Below are positions 59,243 to 64,000 of a stretch of 64,000 bases of DNA, piece by piece. Position 1 is the stretch's first letter; each line of letters starts with the position of its first letter. Source of the stretch: Curtobacterium sp. MR_MD2014 (GTDB lineage: Bacteria; Actinomycetota; Actinomycetes; Actinomycetales; Microbacteriaceae); contig NZ_CP009755.1 in NCBI RefSeq assembly GCF_000772085.1, forward strand, positions 1,674,001-1,738,000. Reading direction: 5' to 3'. Under the pieces are notes generated by a model, which saw only the letters and a list, made by a program, of their open reading frames with translations, was not told where the DNA came from and did no database searches. A program made the translations under genes and the position numbers.

Positions 59243-60163
59243 ATGAGCGACAGCACCAGCACCTCGGGCACCAACGGCACCTCGATCACCGGCTCCGACC
59301 GCGTCAAGCGCGGCCTGGCCGAGATGCTCAAGGGCGGCGTGATCATGGACGTCATCGACGCCGAGCAGGCCCGCATCGCGGAAGAAGCCGGCGCGACCGC
59401 CGTCATGGCCCTCGAGCGCGTCCCCGCCGACATCCGCGCGCAGGGCGGCGTGGCCCGCATGTCCGACCCGTCGATGATCGAGGAGATCATCGCCGCCGTC
59501 TCGATCCCCGTCATGGCGAAGGCCCGCATCGGCCACTTCGTCGAGGCGCAGGTGCTGCAGGAGCTCGGCGTCGACTACATCGACGAGTCCGAGGTGCTGT
59601 CGCCCGCCGACTACGTCAACCACATCGACAAGTGGAAGTTCACGACGCCCTTCGTCTGCGGCGCCACGAACCTGGGCGAGGCACTCCGCCGCATCACCGA
59701 GGGCGCGGCGATGATCCGCTCCAAGGGCGAGGCCGGCACGGGTGACGTGTCCGAGGCCACGAAGCACATCCGCACCATCTCGAAGGAGATCGCTGCGCTC
59801 CGCCACCTCAAGGAGGACGAGCTCTACGTCGCCGCGAAGGAGCTCCAGGCCCCGTTCGACGTGGTGAAGGAGGTCGCGCAGACCGGCAAGCTCCCCGTCG
59901 TGCTCTTCACCGCCGGTGGTGTCGCGACCCCGGCCGACGCCGCGATGATGATGCAGCTCGGTGCGGACGGTGTGTTCGTCGGGTCCGGCATCTTCAAGTC
60001 GGGCGACCCGGCGAAGCGCGCCGCGGCGATCGTCAAGGCCGTGACCTTCCACGACGACCCGAAGGTCATCGCCGAGGTGTCCCGCGGTCTGGGCGAGGCC
60101 ATGGTCGGCATCAACGTCGCCGACGTCCCCGCTCCGCACCGCCTCGCCGAGCGCGGCTGGTGA
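59243..60163 (+). CDS. pdxS: Pyridoxal 5'-phosphate synthase subunit PdxS
   Basis: A 306-residue TIM-barrel synthase that builds PLP from ribose 5-phosphate, glyceraldehyde 3-phosphate and ammonia. [40 protein letters not shown] and [14 protein letters not shown] are textbook PdxS; the Schiff-base lysines are in GGVIMD-preceding MLKGG and [30 protein letters not shown] follows. ATG at 59243; TAGACT at 59228-59233 is a possible -10 with a very short leader. Its stop codon overlaps the pdxT start (GTGA), as expected for the synthase/glutaminase complex. Confidence 0.98.
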   Translation: MSDSTSTSGTNGTSITGSDRVKRGLAEMLKGGVIMDVIDAEQARIAEEAGATAVMALERVPADIRAQGGVARMSDPSMIEEIIAAVSIPVMAKARIGHFVEAQVLQELGVDYIDESEVLSPADYVNHIDKWKFTTPFVCGATNLGEALRRITEGAAMIRSKGEAGTGDVSEATKHIRTISKEIAALRHLKEDELYVAAKELQAPFDVVKEVAQTGKLPVVLFTAGGVATPADAAMMMQLGADGVFVGSGIFKSGDPAKRAAAIVKAVTFHDDPKVIAEVSRGLGEAMVGINVADVPAPHRLAERGW

Positions 60164-60753
60164 GCGCCCGACCCCGCATCGGGGTCCTCGCGCTGCAGGG
60201 TGACTTCCGCGAGCACATCGCCTCGCTGACGGAGCTCGGCGCCGACGTGGTGCCGCTCCGTCGGCCCGAGGAGATCGAGGCGCTCGACGGCGTCGTGATC
60301 CCCGGCGGTGAGTCGAGCGTCATGGACAAGCTGTCCCGGACGTTCGGCGTCGCCGAGCCACTGAGCGCAGCGATCCGCGGGGGACTCCCCGCCTACGGCA
60401 CCTGTGCCGGGATGATCATGCTGTCCTCCCGGATCGCCGCGGGCATCCCGGGGCAGCAGACGCTCGCCGTGCTCGACACGACCGTGCGCCGCAACGCCTT
60501 CGGCAGCCAGAACGACTCCTTCGAGACCGACATCCCGATGCCGGCACTCGGCGAGGCCCCCGTGCACGCGGTGTTCATCCGCGCCCCCGTGGTCGAGGAG
60601 CACGGCGCCAGCGTCCAGGTACTCGGTGCCCTCGCCGACGGGCAGGTCGTCGCCGTGCAGCAGGACGCCGTGCTCGCGAGCGCGTTCCACCCCGAGGTCG
60701 CCGGCGAGGACCGCTTCCACCGCCGCTTCCTCGACATCGTCCGCAGCGCCTAG
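60160..60753 (+). CDS. pdxT: Pyridoxal 5'-phosphate synthase glutaminase subunit PdxT
   Basis: A 197-residue class I glutaminase that supplies ammonia to Pdx[21 protein letters not shown] starts the fold; [13 protein letters not shown] binds glutamine; the nucleophile cysteine is in [12 protein letters not shown] (~residue 82); the His/Glu pair is in [23 protein letters not shown] at 60160 overlaps the pdxS stop codon. Together they form the deoxyxylulose-independent vitamin B6 pathway. Followed by an intergenic hairpin at 60766-60836. Confidence 0.98.
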   Translation: MSARPRIGVLALQGDFREHIASLTELGADVVPLRRPEEIEALDGVVIPGGESSVMDKLSRTFGVAEPLSAAIRGGLPAYGTCAGMIMLSSRIAAGIPGQQTLAVLDTTVRRNAFGSQNDSFETDIPMPALGEAPVHAVFIRAPVVEEHGASVQVLGALADGQVVAVQQDAVLASAFHPEVAGEDRFHRRFLDIVRSA

Positions 60754-60765
60754 GTCCTCCCGACC

Positions 60766-60836
60766 CGCAAGACGCAACGTCGGCGGTTCCTCGCAGCGGC
60801 ATCGCACTGCGCGGTGTCACCGACGTTGCGTTTCGC
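60766..60836. terminator. Intergenic hairpin after pdxT
   Basis: ACGCAACGTCGG (60772-60783) pairs with CCGACGTTGCGT (60820-60831), with near-matching flanks CGCAAG/TTTCGCG. An inner GCAG/CTGC stem fills the loop, and TTT follows the right arm. It probably terminates the pdxST transcript. Confidence 0.65.
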
Positions 60837-60916
60837 GCAAGGGGGCGGGGCGGCGGTGATCCGCGCCTCCCGGCCGGTAGACTGGTCCGGATCTTCCGCT
60901 AGACGCAAGGAGCACC

Positions 60917-61681
60917 GTGTCCGGGCATTCCAAGTGGGCAACGACGAAGCACAAGAAGGCGGTCATCGACCAGCGCCGTGCGAAGTCGTTCGCCAAGCTC
61001 ATCAAGAACATCGAGGTCGCCGCGAAGATGGGCGGCGCGGACCTGTCGGGCAACCCGACCCTGGTCGACGCCGTCCAGAAGGCCAAGAAGACCTCGGTCC
61101 CGAACGACAACATCGACCGCGCGATCAAGCGCGGCGCCGGCCTGACCGGTGAGTCGATCGAGTACACGACGATCATGTACGAGGGCTACGGCCCGAACGG
61201 TGTCGCGATGCTCGTCGAGTGCCTCACCGACAACAAGAACCGCGCTGCGGCCGAGGTCCGGACGGCGATGTCCCGGAACGGCGGCACCATGGCCGACCCG
61301 GGCAGCGTCGCCTACAACTTCTCGCGCAAGGGCGTCATCTCGGTCACGAAGACCGACGGTCTCGACGAGGACACCGTCATGACGGCCGTCCTCGACGCGG
61401 GTGTCGAGGACGTGGTCGACCAGGGCGGCGGCTTCGAGGTCATCACCGAGGCGAGCGACCTCGTCGCGGCGCGCACGGCGCTGCAGGACGCCGGCATCGA
61501 CTACGACTCGGCCGATGCCGAGTTCGTCCCCGGGGTGAAGGTCCCGGTCGACGCCGACACCGCCCGCAAGGTCTTCAAGCTGATCGACGCGCTCGAGGAC
61601 AGCGACGACGTGCAGAACGTCTACGCCAACTTCGACATCCCCGCGGACGTCCAGGCCGAGCTCGACGAGGACGAGGACTAG
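60917..61681 (+). CDS. yebC: YebC/PmpR family regulatory or translation-associated protein
   Basis: A 254-residue protein of the YebC family (TACO1 homologue), described both as a DNA-binding regulator and as a factor easing ribosome stalling at prolines. [20 protein letters not shown] is the invariant N-terminus; [20 protein letters not shown] and [20 protein letters not shown] are the middle domain; the C-terminus is acidic ([11 protein letters not shown]). GTG at 60917 with AAGGAG upstream. It is the first gene of yebC-ruvC-ruvA-ruvB, a conserved order. Confidence 0.97.
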   Translation: MSGHSKWATTKHKKAVIDQRRAKSFAKLIKNIEVAAKMGGADLSGNPTLVDAVQKAKKTSVPNDNIDRAIKRGAGLTGESIEYTTIMYEGYGPNGVAMLVECLTDNKNRAAAEVRTAMSRNGGTMADPGSVAYNFSRKGVISVTKTDGLDEDTVMTAVLDAGVEDVVDQGGGFEVITEASDLVAARTALQDAGIDYDSADAEFVPGVKVPVDADTARKVFKLIDALEDSDDVQNVYANFDIPADVQAELDEDED

Positions 61682-61685
61682 TCCG

Positions 61686-62327
61686 GTGCTCCGTGTGCTC
61701 GGGGTGGACCCCGGGCTCACCCGGTGCGGCGTCGGCGTCGTCGAGGTCGCACCGAACCGGCGCGCACGACTCGTCCACGTGACGGTCGTGCGCACGCCCG
61801 CGGACATGGCGTTGGAGCAGCGGCTCCTGCGCATCGCCGACGGCATCGCTGCCGAGATCGACGACCACCGCCCCGACGCGGTGGCGGTCGAGCGTGTCTT
61901 CGCACAGGCGAACGTCCGGACCGTCATGGGCACCGCGCAGGCGGCGGGGCTGGCGCTGCACGCCGCCGCCGCCCGTGGGCTGCCCGTCGGGCTGCACACG
62001 CCGTCGGAGGTCAAGGCGGCGGTCACCGGCTACGGGAACGCCGACAAGCGCCAGGTGCAGACGATGATCGCGCGGGTGCTGGGGCTCGACGAGGCCCCGA
62101 AGCCCGCCGACGCCGCGGACGCGCTCGCCCTGGCGGTCTGCCATGCCTGGAGGCTCGGATCACCCGACCGGGTCGGTCCCGGCCCGTCGACGCTCACCCC
62201 GGCACAGCGCGCCTGGCGGGACGCGCAGGCCGGGGTCGCGGACACGCCGCTCGCGCGTGCCGCTGCCGCGGCATCGCGTCCGGGTGCCGCCGCGCGGCGG
62301 GCCGGCGCCGTCGGTGGGCGGCCCTAG
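61686..62327 (+). CDS. ruvC: Holliday junction endonuclease RuvC
   Basis: A 213-residue resolvase that cuts Holliday junctions symmetrically during recombinational repair. [18 protein letters not shown] carries the first catalytic Asp (residue ~7); [20 protein letters not shown] the Glu; and [17 protein letters not shown] the C-terminal Asp pair. The last ~35 residues are an alanine/arginine-rich extension. GTG at 61686 begins four bases after the yebC stop codon. Confidence 0.97.
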   Translation: MLRVLGVDPGLTRCGVGVVEVAPNRRARLVHVTVVRTPADMALEQRLLRIADGIAAEIDDHRPDAVAVERVFAQANVRTVMGTAQAAGLALHAAAARGLPVGLHTPSEVKAAVTGYGNADKRQVQTMIARVLGLDEAPKPADAADALALAVCHAWRLGSPDRVGPGPSTLTPAQRAWRDAQAGVADTPLARAAAAASRPGAAARRAGAVGGRP

Positions 62328-62337
62328 GCTCGTGGGC

Positions 62338-62958
62338 ATGATCGCGAGCCTCCGGGGAACCTGCATCGACGTCTCCGGATCGGCCGTCGTGGTCGAGGTC
62401 GGGGGAGTGGGGTACGCCGTCACGGTCACCCCGGCGCACGCACTGACGATGCGCCACGGCTCCGAGGTGTTCCTGCGCACGGCGATGATCGTGCGCGAGG
62501 ACGAGCACCTGCTCTTCGGCTTCGAGTCGACCGACGCGCTCCAGGTGTTCGACCTGCTCCGCAGCGTCTCCGGCGTCGGGCCGAAGTCGGCGCTCGGCGT
62601 CCTCGCCCACATGGACCCGGCACAGGTCGCCAACGCCGTCGCGAGCGAGGACGACGCGGCGTTCCGCAAGGTGTCCGGCATCGGCCCGAAGACCGCGAAG
62701 CTCATCACGGTCGCCCTCTCCGGCAAGCTCGTGGCCTTCGAGCAGGCGCCTGCGTCCGCGACGGTCGCGGGTGGCAGCGCGCACCCGGCCGCGCTCGACG
62801 TCGTGTCGGCGCTCGTCGGACTCGGCTGGCGCGAGGACGCGGCACAGTCCGCCGTCGACGCCGTCGTGGCGAGCGACCCGGGTGCCGCTGCGATGGGCAC
62901 GCAGGCCCTGCTCCGCGCCGCGCTCGGCACCCTGCGTCCCGCGGGGGCCGGCCGGTGA
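62338..62958 (+). CDS. ruvA: Holliday junction branch migration protein RuvA
   Basis: A 206-residue tetrameric DNA-binding protein that holds the Holliday junction for Ruv[21 protein letters not shown] is the OB fold; two helix-hairpin-helix motifs are seen ([19 protein letters not shown] and [17 protein letters not shown]); domain III ([20 protein letters not shown]) contacts RuvB. ATG at 62338 lies seven bases after TAGGCT (62325-62330), so an extra leaderless transcript is possible. Stop overlaps the ruvB start. Confidence 0.97.
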   Translation: MIASLRGTCIDVSGSAVVVEVGGVGYAVTVTPAHALTMRHGSEVFLRTAMIVREDEHLLFGFESTDALQVFDLLRSVSGVGPKSALGVLAHMDPAQVANAVASEDDAAFRKVSGIGPKTAKLITVALSGKLVAFEQAPASATVAGGSAHPAALDVVSALVGLGWREDAAQSAVDAVVASDPGAAAMGTQALLRAALGTLRPAGAGR

Positions 62959-63983
62959 GCGGGATCACCTCGGCGGGAGCCGAGTCGCAGGAGGAGCTCG
63001 CCTTCGAGGGCGCGCTCCGACCGAAGTCGCTCGACGAGTTCGTCGGGCAGCGCAAGGTCCGCGGCCAGCTCGACCTCCTGCTCAAGGCGGCGGCCATGCA
63101 GGAACGCACCCCCGACCACATCCTCATGGCCGGTCCGCCCGGGCTCGGCAAGACGACCCTCGCGATGATCGTCGCGCACGAGTCCGGTCGGCCGCTGCGG
63201 ATGTCGAGCGGCCCCGCGATCCAGCACGCCGGCGACCTCGCCGCGGTGCTGTCCTCCCTCGTCCCCGGCGAAGTGCTCTTCATCGACGAGATCCACCGGA
63301 TGGCGCGCTCGGCGGAGGAGATGCTCTACCTCGCGATGGAGGACTTCCGGATCGACGTGATGGTCGGCAAGGGTGCCGGCGCGACGAGCATCCCGCTCGA
63401 CCTCGCGCCGTTCACCCTCGTCGGTGCGACCACGCGCGCCGGGCTGCTGCCGAACCCGCTCCGCGACCGCTTCGGCTTCACCGCGCACCTCGAGTTCTAC
63501 GAGAAGGACGAACTCGAACAGGTGCTGATCCGCGCGGCGCACCTGCTCGACCTGCGCATCGACCGGTCCGCCCTGCGCGAGATCGCCGGTCGCTCCCGCG
63601 GCACCCCGCGCATCGCGAACCGCCTGCTGCGCCGGGTGCGCGACTACGCCCTCGTGCACGGCACCTCGGACGGGATGGCCGCCGTGCAGGGGGCGCTCGA
63701 CCTGTACGACGTCGACGAGCTCGGGCTCGACCGGCTCGACCGCGCCGTCGTCGAGACGATGCTCACGCGGTTCGACGGTGGCCCCGTGGGCCTGAACACC
63801 CTCGCCGTCTCCGTGGGCGAGGAGTCCGAGACGATCGAGTCGGTGGTCGAGCCCTTCCTGGTCCGCGTCGGACTCGTGACCCGGACGCCCCGCGGGCGGA
63901 TCGCGACCCCGCAGGCCTGGCGTCACTTCGGGATGTCCCCGGGCGACGGAGTCGGCGCGCAGCCCGGCCTGTTCGACGACTGA
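62955..63983 (+). CDS. ruvB: Holliday junction branch migration ATPase RuvB
   Basis: A 342-residue AAA+ motor that drives branch migration with Ruv[21 protein letters not shown] is the family opening; Walker [10 protein letters not shown] (~residues 60-68); Walker [11 protein letters not shown]; sensor/arginine-finger region [13 protein letters not shown]; winged-helix C-terminus with [19 protein letters not shown] at 62955 overlaps the ruvA stop codon. Complete: the stop codon is at 63981-63983. The remaining 17 bases of the window hold nothing identifiable. Confidence 0.98.
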   Translation: MSGITSAGAESQEELAFEGALRPKSLDEFVGQRKVRGQLDLLLKAAAMQERTPDHILMAGPPGLGKTTLAMIVAHESGRPLRMSSGPAIQHAGDLAAVLSSLVPGEVLFIDEIHRMARSAEEMLYLAMEDFRIDVMVGKGAGATSIPLDLAPFTLVGATTRAGLLPNPLRDRFGFTAHLEFYEKDELEQVLIRAAHLLDLRIDRSALREIAGRSRGTPRIANRLLRRVRDYALVHGTSDGMAAVQGALDLYDVDELGLDRLDRAVVETMLTRFDGGPVGLNTLAVSVGEESETIESVVEPFLVRVGLVTRTPRGRIATPQAWRHFGMSPGDGVGAQPGLFDD

Positions 63984-64000
63984 TCAGGTATACGATATTC

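Overview
The window is about 64 kb of very GC-rich chromosomal DNA with dense, short-gapped genes, many GTG starts, chains of 4-base stop/start overlaps and likely leaderless starts. A flagellar flhA/csrA end, a LAxTG (class E type) sorting signal, an HspR-type HAIR operator and SatD, DUF6412 and ClpC-like proteins all point to an actinobacterium. I would place it in Microbacteriaceae, perhaps near Curtobacterium; this is inference from gene content, not a database match. I see no rRNA, prophage, transposase or CRISPR array.

Left part (1-14.3 kb): the 3' end of flhA, a degenerate FlhF-like gene and csrA close a flagellar cluster. Next come a SatD/membrane-protein pair behind two palindromic operators, an acyl-CoA oxidase, a POT peptide transporter and a 35-residue membrane peptide. 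A non-coding stretch (7.85-8.47 kb) holds repeats and hairpins. It is followed by jetA-jetB-jetC of a Wadjet/MksBEF-type condensin system, with no jetD in the window.

tRNA region (14.2-18.2 kb): tRNA-Val(CAC) on the minus strand, then tRNA-Gly(GCC), tRNA-Cys(GCA) and tRNA-Val(GAC), and a second identical tRNA-Gly(GCC) 3.3 kb further on. Between the two Gly copies lie an HxlR regulator, a shortened deoxyribosyltransferase-like gene and a three-gene operon of two paralogous lipoproteins plus a membrane protein.

Metabolism and transport (18.2-27.9 kb): a molybdopterin oxidoreductase with its flavin reductase, and a six-gene, fully overlapping oligopeptide/opine-type ABC operon that ends in a CocE/S15-family hydrolase and a TetR regulator.

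Surface glycan region (27.9-42 kb): two HldE-type kinase/nucleotidyltransferases, GmhA, GmhB, three GT9 heptosyltransferase-like proteins, three other glycosyltransferases, an SDR and an aldehyde dehydrogenase. Together they could make and transfer ADP-D-glycero-manno-heptose in a Gram-positive cell; HldD is not seen.

Right part (42-64 kb): secreted SGNH hydrolase, NUDIX hydrolase, LAxTG surface protein, MFS exporter, a membrane-anchored protein, a YidC-like/DUF6412 pair, YbaK, a ClpC-like unfoldase under a HAIR operator, small unknown ORFs and a GH6 cellulase. The last 8 kb is housekeeping: apt, thrS, HIT hydrolase, pdxS-pdxT, yebC, ruvC-ruvA-ruvB.
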